Positions 40,854-48,831 of a stretch of DNA of 51,587 nt are shown piece after piece; within the stretch, counting starts at the first letter, position 1, and every line of letters begins with the position of its first letter. The translations under genes were made by a program, and so were the position numbers. The stretch is from an uncultured Alphaproteobacteria bacterium (GTDB lineage: Bacteria > Pseudomonadota > Alphaproteobacteria > CAAHEQ01 > UBA3637): NCBI GenBank assembly GCA_934216505.1, contig CAKQBW010000008.1, forward strand, positions 1 through 51,587, in the 5' to 3' direction. The notes beneath the pieces are model-generated. The model worked only from the letters and a program-made list of their open reading frames with translations. It ran no database searches and had not been told where the DNA came from.

Positions 40854-41228
40854 ATGTACCAAATACAGAACAAGAGTCCCTTAACAAGAAGTATCAAGCT
40901 GACAAATGCTCAACAGAACTCAATCCAACGTCTTTATTACAATGGATTTAAGCCAAATATGTTTGTGTCTTTGAATCCTCACATCATCAATCTGTCACAA
41001 GTACAGCTTGCCTACCATTTCAAAGAAGCGTTGAAAGACTATTATTCCCAGAAAAGTGTCTTTGGACGTCATTTTGACAAAAAGAAAGATCAACAGTACC
41101 CCTTGATTGTCTTTTTAGAAAATGGCAAAATGCGTGATATAGAAAAGCATCCCCATTTACACTTTCTTGCTGAAGTACCTCAAGATAGAGCTGATAATTT
41201 TATTGACAATGTATCAGCAATCTGGTAA
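40854..41228 (+). pseudogene. Truncated HUH Rep-like gene
   Basis: A 124-residue frame with motif 1 (NMFVSLNPHI) and motif 2 (KHPHLHFLAEVP, His pair HLH) of HUH enzymes, in an order and spacing like the element 1 protein at 22775-23290. It stops at NVSAIW before a motif 3 tyrosine, so it probably cannot nick DNA. The last 26 bases include the promoter of the peptide gene, so the truncation point coincides with the join to the RiPP unit. Confidence 0.55.
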
Positions 41229-41231
41229 AAT
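41203..41231 (+). promoter_or_regulatory. Promoter of the precursor-peptide gene
   Basis: TTGACA (41203-41208), a 17-base spacer and TAAAAT (41226-41231), just before the ribosome binding site of the 26-residue gene. Confidence 0.75.
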
Positions 41232-41255
41232 TATGCCTGCGAAAGGAGATTGAGC

Positions 41256-41336
41256 ATGAAAATTTTAAAAAAATCTCAAGTGTTGTTTGCCAATACATTA
41301 AGTATGTGCGACTGTGACCGCAAGGGACACTCGTAA
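41256..41336 (+). CDS. Candidate RiPP precursor peptide (26 residues)
   Basis: A gene too short for normal calling. A near-consensus promoter lies upstream, AAAGGAG stands eight bases before ATG 41256, and a terminator follows the stop. The peptide has a basic, hydrophobic leader (MKILKKSQVLFANTL) and a core ending CDCDRKGHS with two cysteines. Directly after it comes a radical SAM/SPASM gene. A tiny Cys peptide, strong start signals, a partial terminator and a SPASM maturase together are the usual layout of a radical-SAM-modified peptide. Thioether formation at the Cys residues is possible; the product class is unknown. Confidence 0.65.
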   Translation: MKILKKSQVLFANTLSMCDCDRKGHS

Positions 41337-41342
41337 TATTGA

Positions 41343-41379
41343 TAAGGCGGTTGCTAATTTGTGATCGCCTTACTTTTTT
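41343..41379 (+). terminator. Terminator/attenuator between peptide and radical SAM gene
   Basis: TAAGGCG / CGCCTTA stem followed by six Ts. It would give many peptide transcripts and few maturase transcripts. Confidence 0.75.
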
Positions 41380-41391
41380 AGGATGAACCCT

Positions 41392-42687
41392 ATGAAGATA
41401 CCTGAATATATTTTTAAAGTAAAAACAGAGAAAGAGTGGATTTTAGCGAATCCATTAAATAGGTCTGTTGTTCAATTAGATACAGATTTTTGGCATCGGA
41501 TGAATCAAAATCCTCAACAACTGACTAAAGAAGAAGTGGCATCCTGTGTTGAGTTGGGTTTTTTAGTTCCCGACTCCATGAATGAGGATCAATATATTCA
41601 GTATCAGCTAGAAAAAACAAGATTAAAACATGATGAACTTTCCCTGTATATCATGCTTTCCACTTTATGTAATTTCAAATGTATTTATTGCTATGAATGT
41701 AATCAGGTGAAAATGATGACAATGCCTGAAGAAACTCAACAGAAAATGATTGAGTGGATAGAAGGTGTCCTAGAAAATGAACATTGTCGCAAGCTAAAAA
41801 TTGATCTGTATGGCGGAGAACCAACTCTATTTTTTGATAGATTTTTGGCATTATTGGAACAATTAAAGATTATCTGCCAAAAAAGAAAAATCCAACTGCA
41901 AGTAAATATGGTTTCCAATGGCTATTTGTTGACCTATGATATGCTGAAAAAGTTATCTAAATATTATTTAAATGAAATTCATATCAGCTTGGATGGTCCC
42001 AAAGAAATTCATGATAAACGTAGCCCCCTTAAAACTGGCCAAGGAACATTTGATAAAATTTTTTCTTTATTAAAAGAAATTGGAAAGCATAAAACAAAAT
42101 TCAAAGTTATTGTCAGAATGGGGATAGACGCTTCTAATATAAATCAGTTAGAGCCTCTTGTAAAACAGTTAAAGAAAATTAATAAAAAAGGCAATCTATA
42201 CCCCTATGTTTCCCCCATTACGGAAACGACCAGCGGTAATAGTTGTAACAACTGTGGTAAAAACAATCTTCTGACACTGGATACTCAAATTGAAGCGTAC
42301 AAAAAGTGCTATGATTTATTGTATAAATATGGTTTTGATATTCCTGATTTCCACACATATGGTCCTTGCATGGTTCTTTCTAATTCCAGTATGGTTATTT
42401 ATCCAAACGGTGATTTGTATAAATGCTTGGATATGGTTGGATTAAAACAATATATTATCGGAAATATCTTTCAAAAGGAATGGACACCTTATTTTTATGA
42501 GTTTATGAATGCTCCTCATTTAAAATACTGCTATCAAAGAAAGTGTCCGTATATTTCCATTTGTGGTGGCGGCTGTTTGGTTAAAGCAATGGTGAATAAC
42601 GAAAAATTTGATAAACCAGATTGTCCTTTCAAGGTAATAGAAGAATTAACACATTATTTATTAAGGAAAAAGTATGCAACTGAATGA
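41392..42687 (+). CDS. Radical SAM/SPASM peptide maturase
   Basis: A 431-residue radical SAM enzyme. The cluster motif is CNFKCIYC with C93, C97 and C100, followed by LYGGEPTLFF. The first ~60 residues (RSVVQLDTDFWHRMNQNP to ELGFLVPDS) look like a PqqD/RRE-type leader-binding part. The C-terminal SPASM region carries Cys for auxiliary clusters (GPCMVL, YKCLDMVG, KYCYQRKCPYISICGGGC, DCPFK). I chose ATG 41392 because AGGA lies eight bases upstream; ATG 41383 overlaps that site. It overlaps the next gene by 14 bases. Confidence 0.9.
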   Translation: MKIPEYIFKVKTEKEWILANPLNRSVVQLDTDFWHRMNQNPQQLTKEEVASCVELGFLVPDSMNEDQYIQYQLEKTRLKHDELSLYIMLSTLCNFKCIYCYECNQVKMMTMPEETQQKMIEWIEGVLENEHCRKLKIDLYGGEPTLFFDRFLALLEQLKIICQKRKIQLQVNMVSNGYLLTYDMLKKLSKYYLNEIHISLDGPKEIHDKRSPLKTGQGTFDKIFSLLKEIGKHKTKFKVIVRMGIDASNINQLEPLVKQLKKINKKGNLYPYVSPITETTSGNSCNNCGKNNLLTLDTQIEAYKKCYDLLYKYGFDIPDFHTYGPCMVLSNSSMVIYPNGDLYKCLDMVGLKQYIIGNIFQKEWTPYFYEFMNAPHLKYCYQRKCPYISICGGGCLVKAMVNNEKFDKPDCPFKVIEELTHYLLRKKYATE

Positions 42688-43801
42688 CCTTTTGACAAAA
42701 CCTTTTTTAAAAATTATTTTAAGCAATAAAAAAGATAAATCTTTTGCTTACAACAAAGCAGTAATTACCCCTATTCAATTAAAAGGGAAGAAAGTATGGC
42801 AGATGTCCCTTTATACGGATAAACAAGCTTTTCAAGAAAATTTAAAAACATTATCTGAACTAAAAAATCGGATTCAAGAACTCTTTGAAACTAAATACAA
42901 GCAATTAAACTTTTTTGGTTCTGAAGAAGATATTGAAATGAAAGTAAGTAAGAAAGGAAAACTGTTTGTATCAACCCGAAAACACTCCTTAATCAACATT
43001 CAGGCAGAAGAACATAATCGTACCAAAAACAGACTTCTACCAGAAAATGAAAAAATTCCCCCCTTGATTGATATGGGTGTTATGACAAAAGACGGCAAAA
43101 TTATTCATTCACAAATGGATAAGTTTCGTCAAATCAATAAATTTTTAGAAATGGTGGATGATACTTTAAAAAATTGGACAAAATCCACCATTACTGTCAT
43201 TGATTTTGGCTGTGGCAAATCGTATTTAACTTTTGTTCTTTATTATTATTTGACAGCGATTAAAAAATTAAATGCAAAAGTAATTGGTCTGGATTTAAAA
43301 GAAGAAGTCATTGAAAAGTGCAATATCGTGGCTGAAAAATATGGGTATAAGAACCTGTCATTCCAAATTGGAGACATCAATGGCTTCAAACCAACTGAAG
43401 AAATTGATATGGTTGTATCATTGCATGCTTGCGATACCGCAACGGACTATGCCCTGTATAATGCGATTACATGGAATGTGCCGATTATTTTATCTGTTCC
43501 TTGTTGTCAGCATGAAATCAATGCTCAAATCAAAAATGCTTGGCCTATTATGACAAAGTATGGCCTGATTAAGGAACGATTTTCTGCGCTTTTAACAGAT
43601 GCTATTCGTGCTAATTTATTGGAATCAGAAGGATATTCCGTCCAAGTGATGGAGTTTATTCCTATGGAACATACTGCCAAAAATGTCTTGATTCGTGCTA
43701 TTAAAAAAGGTAAAAAAACACCATCAAAAGAAGTGCAGGATTTATGCAAACAATTTGGTATTAACCCCACTTTGGTGAAATTACTGTCCCACGATTCATA
43801 A
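42674..43801 (+). CDS. SAM-dependent methyltransferase
   Basis: A 375-residue protein. The second half is a class I methyltransferase: TVIDFGCGKSYLTFVLYYYL (motif I), KVIGLDLKEEVIEKC and the typical SLHACDTATDYALYNAI and LSVPCCQHEI blocks of the Methyltransf_32-like group. The N-terminal ~150 residues may bind substrate. It is translated with the radical SAM gene (14-base overlap) and may methylate the peptide, although relatives also act on RNA. Confidence 0.8.
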   Translation: MQLNDLLTKPFLKIILSNKKDKSFAYNKAVITPIQLKGKKVWQMSLYTDKQAFQENLKTLSELKNRIQELFETKYKQLNFFGSEEDIEMKVSKKGKLFVSTRKHSLINIQAEEHNRTKNRLLPENEKIPPLIDMGVMTKDGKIIHSQMDKFRQINKFLEMVDDTLKNWTKSTITVIDFGCGKSYLTFVLYYYLTAIKKLNAKVIGLDLKEEVIEKCNIVAEKYGYKNLSFQIGDINGFKPTEEIDMVVSLHACDTATDYALYNAITWNVPIILSVPCCQHEINAQIKNAWPIMTKYGLIKERFSALLTDAIRANLLESEGYSVQVMEFIPMEHTAKNVLIRAIKKGKKTPSKEVQDLCKQFGINPTLVKLLSHDS

Positions 43802-43837
43802 ACCCAATTCCTTAACATTGTTGAAATAAGTTAATTT

Positions 43838-44073
43838 TGGGAAAGTGAGTTTTGGAGAAAATTGATAGAGAAAGGTACTGTTTTCCGTGTTCATCGGCTC
43901 CAGAATTGGCTTAAAAATTTTCTGGGATGGATAAATGGGCATGTACAAATCAGAATCCGTGCGATATAATGCAAAATAGCTGTGATGCAGTGTGACACAT
44001 TGAACAAAAACGACAGGAGAAAAGATGCAAGAAAACCTTCAAATCAATGATTCTGACAAAAAATGGTGCGCAA
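43838..44073 (+). repeat. Right-end module R2 (element 2)
   Basis: Copy of the right-end module: GGTACTGTTTT, GGCTCCAGAATTG, TAAAAATTTTCTGGGAT, promoter, TGTGATGCA (43981) and TGTGACACA (43991), AGGAGA and ATG 44025. Confidence 0.8.
43942..43970 (+). promoter_or_regulatory. Right-end promoter R2, pointing at att
   Basis: TGTACA (43942-43947), 17-base spacer, TATAAT (43965-43970). Confidence 0.65.
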
Positions 44074-44096
44074 CCCTCCGCGCTCACCACTTATAA
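44025..44096 (+). CDS. Short frame through att copy 3
   Basis: GGAGAAAAG before ATG 44025; 23 residues ending TLRAHHL. It is in the same frame relative to the att core as the R1 and R3 frames and as int. It stops because element 3 has lost int. Confidence 0.45.
   Translation: MQENLQINDSDKKWCATLRAHHL
44074..44089 (+). repeat. att copy 3
   Basis: CCCTCCGCGCTCACCA, right end of element 2 and left end of element 3. Confidence 0.88.
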
Positions 44097-44122
44097 GTCC
44101 TTGAAAAACAAGGACTTTTTTC
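44095..44122 (+). terminator. Terminator at the left end of element 3
   Basis: AAGTCCTTG / CAAGGACTT with an A5 loop, then Ts, just after att copy 3. Confidence 0.8.
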
Positions 44123-44236
44123 ATGTTTGGTGTGCAAACTTTGGTGCTTCCCACATTTTTAAAAGCCCTTTAATTCCATGCTCTTATAAAAATGGCTTTG
44201 TCAAAAACGACCTCATAATACAATCTTTCTAAAGAG

Positions 44237-44257
44237 TGTGATGCAAACTGTGATGCA
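44237..44257 (+). repeat. TGTGATGCA direct repeat pair, left end of element 3
   Basis: TGTGATGCA at 44237-44245 and 44249-44257, 12 bases apart as at 18712. It lies about 165 bases from the att core, close to the spacing at the left end of element 1. Confidence 0.55.
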
Positions 44258-44386
44258 TAAATGGTCTCTAATGTTGTGTGAAATCTGATTATTTAAGCAG
44301 TATGGTAATTCTTTTATTGTTTGTTTCCTCTTGCTTTTGTAAAAAATTTATAGTACTTTATAGTTATAGTTTATAGGAGAAAGTTT

Positions 44387-45358
44387 ATGTTTTTTAAAGA
44401 AAATGTAAATAAAAAAGAAAAATTTATGGATACTATCACACCTAAAAATAAAACAGCTATTCCTGTATGTTTTTCTACGGATGAAAATTATTACCTATAC
44501 CTAGCAGTTGCAATCAAATCTTTAATTGTTAATAAAAAAGCTGATACTGAATATGATATAATTATTTTTGAAACAGGTTTGGATTCTCAACAAAAATCCG
44601 AATTATTAAGATTATCAACGAATGATACATCAATACGAATTTTTGATATCTCAGGCATCTCAGAAAAATACGGAATAAAAAACTTTATGATAATCAATCA
44701 CCTTAAAGAAAGTGCCTATTATCGGCTTTTAATAAGTGAGATTTTATCAGAATACAAAAAGGTAATCTATTTGGATTGTGATTTGATTGTTTTGACGGAT
44801 TTATCAGAGATGTATAACGTAGACATTAAGAATAAATATGCAGCAGTTGTTAAGGATTATTTTGTTTCGTGCTTGTTTAGTCAAAAAGAAGATTTTATTC
44901 AATATGCAAAAGATGTCTTAAATATTGATAATCTAGATTTATATTTTAATAGCGGCGTTATGCTTTTTAATTTAGAATTAATGAGATTAAATAATGTTCA
45001 AAAAAAATTATTAGATATTGCAAAGATTAATAATAGATATTTTCATGACCAAAACGTTTTAAATTCTTGTTTTTTTAATAAATGCGTCTATCTTGATGGA
45101 AAATACAATGTTCAATGGCATCTATTTTTTAAGGAAGGTTGCTTTCCCCCTGAAATATGGGCTAAATATTTAAAAGAATTGAGTGCCCCTAAAATTTTAC
45201 ACTATACATCTCAAAGGAAACCATGGAAAGATTTATCCTTACCGAACGCAGATATTTGGTGGAGATATGCCTGTATGACGCCGTTTTATGATAGAATTAA
45301 GGATTATATTAAATCAGAAAGGAGGGCGTATGAAAAATATTCACATGGGATTAAATGA
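44387..45358 (+). CDS. Family 8 glycosyltransferase
   Basis: A 323-residue GT8 enzyme of the LPS sugar-transferase type. IPVCFSTDENYYLYLAVAI is the nucleotide-sugar start, YLDCDLIVLTDL the DxD metal site (D130, D132), YFNSGVMLFNLE and HDQNVLN follow, and PKILHYTSQRKPW is the usual end motif. It should move a hexose to lipid A core or another glycan at the membrane. GGAG precedes the ATG. The promoter region (TTGCTT, 17 bases, TACTTT) overlaps TTTATAGTTATAG, also found at the fic promoter. Confidence 0.9.
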   Translation: MFFKENVNKKEKFMDTITPKNKTAIPVCFSTDENYYLYLAVAIKSLIVNKKADTEYDIIIFETGLDSQQKSELLRLSTNDTSIRIFDISGISEKYGIKNFMIINHLKESAYYRLLISEILSEYKKVIYLDCDLIVLTDLSEMYNVDIKNKYAAVVKDYFVSCLFSQKEDFIQYAKDVLNIDNLDLYFNSGVMLFNLELMRLNNVQKKLLDIAKINNRYFHDQNVLNSCFFNKCVYLDGKYNVQWHLFFKEGCFPPEIWAKYLKELSAPKILHYTSQRKPWKDLSLPNADIWWRYACMTPFYDRIKDYIKSERRAYEKYSHGIK

Positions 45359-46217
45359 AAATCCCAATAATCTCCTATCCAAAAAATTGAATTGTTTTTT
45401 GAAAAAGAACCTTAGTCAAGCGGTATGTTATTATCCTGATCCAAATGCATCTAGTTTAAAAGAATTATTAGCTAAAAAATTCAATCTAGCCCCTCAAAAC
45501 TTTTTTATTTCAAATGGAAGTGATGAAATTTTATTTATATTGGGAAGTATAATGACAGATGTAAAATATGTCATTTGTCCTCAAAATACATTTAATAGCT
45601 ATAAGTATTTAGCAAACCTATATAAAAAAACATTGATTGAAACTCCATTGTTAAATTATGTTGTTGATATTGAAAAGCTAATTAAAAAAATACGTCCTAA
45701 TAGCATGCTTATTATTCCAAATCCACATAACCCATGTGGAACATATATAGGAAAAGAAAAATTAGAAGAATTAATAAAATCGTGTAAAAATAAAAAGGCG
45801 TATTTGGTGGTAGATGAGGCCTATGGTGAATTTGCAGAAGCCGAAAAGGATGATTATCTGTCTGCTTTGAGCTTATCTAACTATTCTCGGATGATAGTGA
45901 TAAGAACTTTTTCAAAGTTTTATGGTAAGGGAATCTTTCATAGTTTTAAATATAATATTTTTGATAATGTAAAATCAATTATCTACCAAACAGCTCCTAA
46001 TGTAGATGCGTTTAAAGAGTATGATAATATCTTGATGGAAGCATCAAAAGTTGATAAGAATAAATTGGTTATTATTGTCTTGGGGCCAACCGCAACAATA
46101 TTAGCATATGATTTAGCTTTAAAAGGCTATCAAGCATTGGATATGGGACATATTGCCAAAGCCTATGATCGTCATAAGAGGGGATTTAGAGATAAAAAAT
46201 TTTGGGCACCTGATTAA
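45330..46217 (+). CDS. In-frame chimera of an aminotransferase and a GT-D glycosyltransferase tail
   Basis: A 295-residue protein from ATG 45330 (AAGGAGG upstream; 29-base overlap with the GT8 gene). Residues 1 to about 200 are the first part of a HisC-like PLP aminotransferase: YYPDPNASSLKELL, PNPHNPCGTYI, VVDEAYGEFAE and the PLP lysine K196 in RTFSKFYG. The small domain that should follow is missing. From about residue 205 the sequence is the end of a GT-D (DUF1792-type) glycosyltransferase, with LGPTATILAYDLALKGYQALDMGHI. A deletion in frame between two genes explains it. The aminotransferase part is unlikely to work. Confidence 0.65.
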   Translation: MKNIHMGLNENPNNLLSKKLNCFLKKNLSQAVCYYPDPNASSLKELLAKKFNLAPQNFFISNGSDEILFILGSIMTDVKYVICPQNTFNSYKYLANLYKKTLIETPLLNYVVDIEKLIKKIRPNSMLIIPNPHNPCGTYIGKEKLEELIKSCKNKKAYLVVDEAYGEFAEAEKDDYLSALSLSNYSRMIVIRTFSKFYGKGIFHSFKYNIFDNVKSIIYQTAPNVDAFKEYDNILMEASKVDKNKLVIIVLGPTATILAYDLALKGYQALDMGHIAKAYDRHKRGFRDKKFWAPD

Positions 46218-46388
46218 CTTTTACATCCTGTATAAATAGTATGTAATTAAAAAAGTAGGGGGTATTTTTCCTCTAATTCTTCCAAATGCTTACTTTTTTT
46301 ACTTATTTCTTGTTTTTAAATATTTTGGTGCATCTGCCAAACGAAAACCTCACGACTTCATTTTTAAACCCAACAAAAAAATAATAAG

Positions 46389-46417
46389 TTGATTTTTTTG
46401 TGTTTTTAACGTACTTT
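46389..46417 (+). promoter_or_regulatory. Possible promoter of the acetyltransferase gene
   Basis: TTGATT (46389-46394), 17-base spacer, TACTTT (46412-46417), 20 bases before the ATG. Confidence 0.35.
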
Positions 46418-46437
46418 AAGAAGAGGAAGGAATTACA

Positions 46438-46986
46438 ATGAAGCAAATTAGACCAAATACACCCTATAAGGGAAACGATGATGAACTGTTGGTTTTAAAA
46501 GAAAAGGCTGCCGAATTAGTATATAAAATTAACAGTTCTACCCCTAATCAAAGAGGCAAAATTCATCAGGATCTTTTACCCAAACTTTTCAAGAAGTTGG
46601 GGCAAAACAGCTGGTTTGAATTTCCTTTGAACTGCGATTATGGTTGCTTTACAGAAATTGGGAACGACTGTTATTTCAATCATCATCTTTCTATCGGTGA
46701 TGGTGGAAAAATTAAAATTGGTAATAATGTAATTGTAGGTCCCTATGTGGGTATCTATACTGCGCAACATCCTTTGGATTCCAAAGAACGTTTGGCTGCT
46801 TGGCAAACAGTTCAAGATATTACCATCGGAAGTAATGTATGGATTGGGGCAAATGTGGCAATCCTGTCTGGTGTTACCATTGGTGATAACGTTGTCATTG
46901 GTGCAGGGAGTGTTGTGACAAAAGACATTCCAAACAATACTTTGGCATATGGGGTTCCCTGTAAAGTCATTCGGAAGATAAAATAA
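46438..46986 (+). CDS. Sugar O-acetyltransferase (maltose/NodL type)
   Basis: A 182-residue left-handed beta-helix acetyltransferase. The N-terminal cap has the family start (PNTPYKGNDDELLVLKEKAAEL), and hexapeptide repeats run through IGDGGKIKIGNNVIVGPYV, DITIGSNVWIGANVAILSGV and TIGDNVVIGAGSVVTKDIP. The catalytic His is in YTAQHPLD. It acetylates a sugar hydroxyl with acetyl-CoA. AGGAAGG precedes the ATG. The end overlaps the convergent peptidase gene by 20 bases. Confidence 0.9.
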   Translation: MKQIRPNTPYKGNDDELLVLKEKAAELVYKINSSTPNQRGKIHQDLLPKLFKKLGQNSWFEFPLNCDYGCFTEIGNDCYFNHHLSIGDGGKIKIGNNVIVGPYVGIYTAQHPLDSKERLAAWQTVQDITIGSNVWIGANVAILSGVTIGDNVVIGAGSVVTKDIPNNTLAYGVPCKVIRKIK

Positions 46987-47683
46987 ATTTTCTGAATTCC
47001 TGAGTAAAATAAATTTGATTTGGCTCCAATTGATGGACGGAACCATCTTTAAACAAATGATAAGGTTTAGAGCCAACGATTTGGATGGTATTTTGATTCA
47101 TCAGCAAGGTATCTTCTTCAGGAAGGGCAATAACAGGGACATCATTGGAAAGTTCAGTAAAGCATTCTGTAGCTCTTTGAGTTTTGGCAGGATCGTCATT
47201 TGGATAATGCGCCCCAATATAAGCCCCAAAAACTTTGTTAAAGCCTGAGGTCTTTTTCAACCCCACCTCATTTGGATCGGCGTGACGACAAGAATCTATC
47301 GTTTTTCCAAACAAAATCGCTCCAGCGCTTCCACCAAAAACAATTCCCCCTTGTTCTAAAAAGGCATTGATTTTTGAAAATGCGTTGCAGGATTTCAGTT
47401 CTGCCAGAAGTTTATAAGTATTTCCGCCCCCGATAAAAAGGGCAGCATAGTGAGCTAAATTTTTGGCACAGAGTTCCTCGGCTGAGGTGATCATATCAAT
47501 TTTTGGAAAATAAAAATCTGCGAGTTCACCCGAAATCCATTCCAAACAGCTGGGGTACTTTTCTTTTTCCATCGCTAAAGGAATGTAAAGAAGTGGCTTA
47601 TTTGTATCCACTTTTTGCTTCAAAAGCGCATAGCTCTCCTTTACCTGTTCCCCACATCCTCCACCATTTAAAAAGAGCGTCAT
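46967..47683 (-). CDS. Peptidase S51 family protein (PepE-like)
   Basis: A 238-residue serine peptidase of family S51. LFIGGGNTYKLL is the oxyanion part and GGSAGAI carries nucleophile S119. Family members split Asp-X dipeptides or cyanophycin fragments. ATG 47683 is chosen because AAAGGA lies six bases upstream and it overlaps the preceding stop (ATGA); an earlier in-frame ATG at 47701 is less likely. It is the last gene of the six-gene minus-strand operon. Confidence 0.85.
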   Translation of the reverse strand: MTLFLNGGGCGEQVKESYALLKQKVDTNKPLLYIPLAMEKEKYPSCLEWISGELADFYFPKIDMITSAEELCAKNLAHYAALFIGGGNTYKLLAELKSCNAFSKINAFLEQGGIVFGGSAGAILFGKTIDSCRHADPNEVGLKKTSGFNKVFGAYIGAHYPNDDPAKTQRATECFTELSNDVPVIALPEEDTLLMNQNTIQIVGSKPYHLFKDGSVHQLEPNQIYFTQEFRKFILSSE

Positions 47684-48261
47684 GCTAGTTCCTTTTCCCA
47701 TTCGGATTTGAGTTTGCTCCAGATATTGGTATCACGCAAGCAATTATGGTATTTATCCCAGATATCTTGACGCATGACACCTTCCAGAACATAGCCACAA
47801 CGTTCAGCCACGTGAGCAGAGCGCACATTCAAAGTATCGTTTCTGATGATGATACGGTTGATTCCATTTTTAAAGGCCTCACTTTCCAAAGCACGCACAG
47901 CCTCTTGCATATAACCATGACCAACTGCATCATCGGAGAGCCAGAATCCAATTTCTGCGGATTGATTTTTCTCATGCACATGAATTAAGTCCACAACCCC
48001 CAAAGGCTGATTTGTTTCTTTTTGATAGAGGATATAGGCAAAACCACATCCTTCTTCCCAATTTTTTTGACAAGAACCAACCAAAAATCCTGTAAATTCA
48101 TCCTCCACAGAGTTCGTTTTATCCACCCAGGGGAGCCATTCGCGTAAAGTATTTCTGGATTTATCCACAATCGCGTAAAGCTCCTCAGCCAACTTAAAGG
48201 TTGGCTTTATGGGGTGCTTTAAAATAATCCGTTCTGACTCAATTTGTTCTGGTAATTGCAT
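47680..48261 (-). CDS. GNAT acetyltransferase, RimJ/RimL type
   Basis: A 193-residue acetyltransferase. QIESERIILKHP is the first strand, FWLSDDAVGHGYMQEAVRAL the acetyl-CoA loop and NVRSAHVAERCGYVLEGVMR the C-terminal helix. It lies three bases after the HAM1 gene and overlaps the peptidase gene. Similar to the GNAT of element 2. Confidence 0.92.
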   Translation of the reverse strand: MQLPEQIESERIILKHPIKPTFKLAEELYAIVDKSRNTLREWLPWVDKTNSVEDEFTGFLVGSCQKNWEEGCGFAYILYQKETNQPLGVVDLIHVHEKNQSAEIGFWLSDDAVGHGYMQEAVRALESEAFKNGINRIIIRNDTLNVRSAHVAERCGYVLEGVMRQDIWDKYHNCLRDTNIWSKLKSEWEKELA

Positions 48262-48264
48262 TTG

Positions 48265-48822
48265 TTATCCTTTCGTTTTTAAGAATTTTGCCATTTCATG
48301 ATACAGGGTAAGGGATTTTTTCCAAAATTCGGCAACCTCTTTGGGATCGGAAGTCCCTCTGGTTTTTGTAAAGCCATCCAAAATCATCACTTTATCAATG
48401 CTACTGCCAAGCCCATCAGATTTTTCGGCAATTGTCGCATTCTGTTCATGAACCAAGCATTTTGTGAATCCATCTGGGGTAGCAAAGACCAAACATTCCC
48501 GAATAATCATAGAACGGTCTTTGATGTCTTTCATCAAGCGTAATAAATCCTCATCCGAAAGTGTTTGGTTAATGTATTTGATAAAAGGTCCAGGGAAACC
48601 ACCTAGCGCAGAAATGTAGTATCCCACATCAGATTTAATCACAGGTGTATTCAGTTTTTGAGCAGCATATTGGGCCGAATAAGTCGCAACCTCTGTCACA
48701 TCCAAAGATTGAATCTCAGGTGTTTCTATTTTGGCTTGAGCCAGTTCCAAACCATATTGTGTAAAGATATCCCTGCCGATTTCCCATTTTCCCATATTTC
48801 CTGTGACAAATGTGATTTTCAT
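48265..48822 (-). CDS. Non-canonical purine NTP pyrophosphatase-like protein (HAM1/RdgB family), copy A
   Basis: A 185-residue HAM1-family protein that should hydrolyse ITP, XTP and their deoxy forms. FVTGNMGKWEIG is the nucleotide-binding start (TGN..K), VIKSDVGYYISALGGFPGPFIKY the family core. The first Asp-Ser pair of the usual SDDSGL is changed to SDVGY. The paralogue at 48832-49422 keeps SDSGL, so one copy may have a shifted substrate. GGAGG lies upstream. Confidence 0.85.
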   Translation of the reverse strand: MKITFVTGNMGKWEIGRDIFTQYGLELAQAKIETPEIQSLDVTEVATYSAQYAAQKLNTPVIKSDVGYYISALGGFPGPFIKYINQTLSDEDLLRLMKDIKDRSMIIRECLVFATPDGFTKCLVHEQNATIAEKSDGLGSSIDKVMILDGFTKTRGTSDPKEVAEFWKKSLTLYHEMAKFLKTKG

Positions 48823-48831
48823 ATGACCTCC

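Larger units (their letters stand above)
37698..44089. mobile_element. Integrative element 2 (about 6.4 kb, no integrase)
   Basis: Between att copies 2 and 3. It has a right-end module but no integrase or TGTGATGCA pair at its left end, so it must rely on the integrase of element 1 or another copy. Its cargo is a subtilase-like gene, GNAT, an unknown gene, a truncated HUH gene and the RiPP-type unit. Confidence 0.8.

Noticed and set aside
46576..47076. 166-codon antisense frame over the sugar acetyltransferase
   Set aside because: Shadow of the hexapeptide repeats on the other strand.
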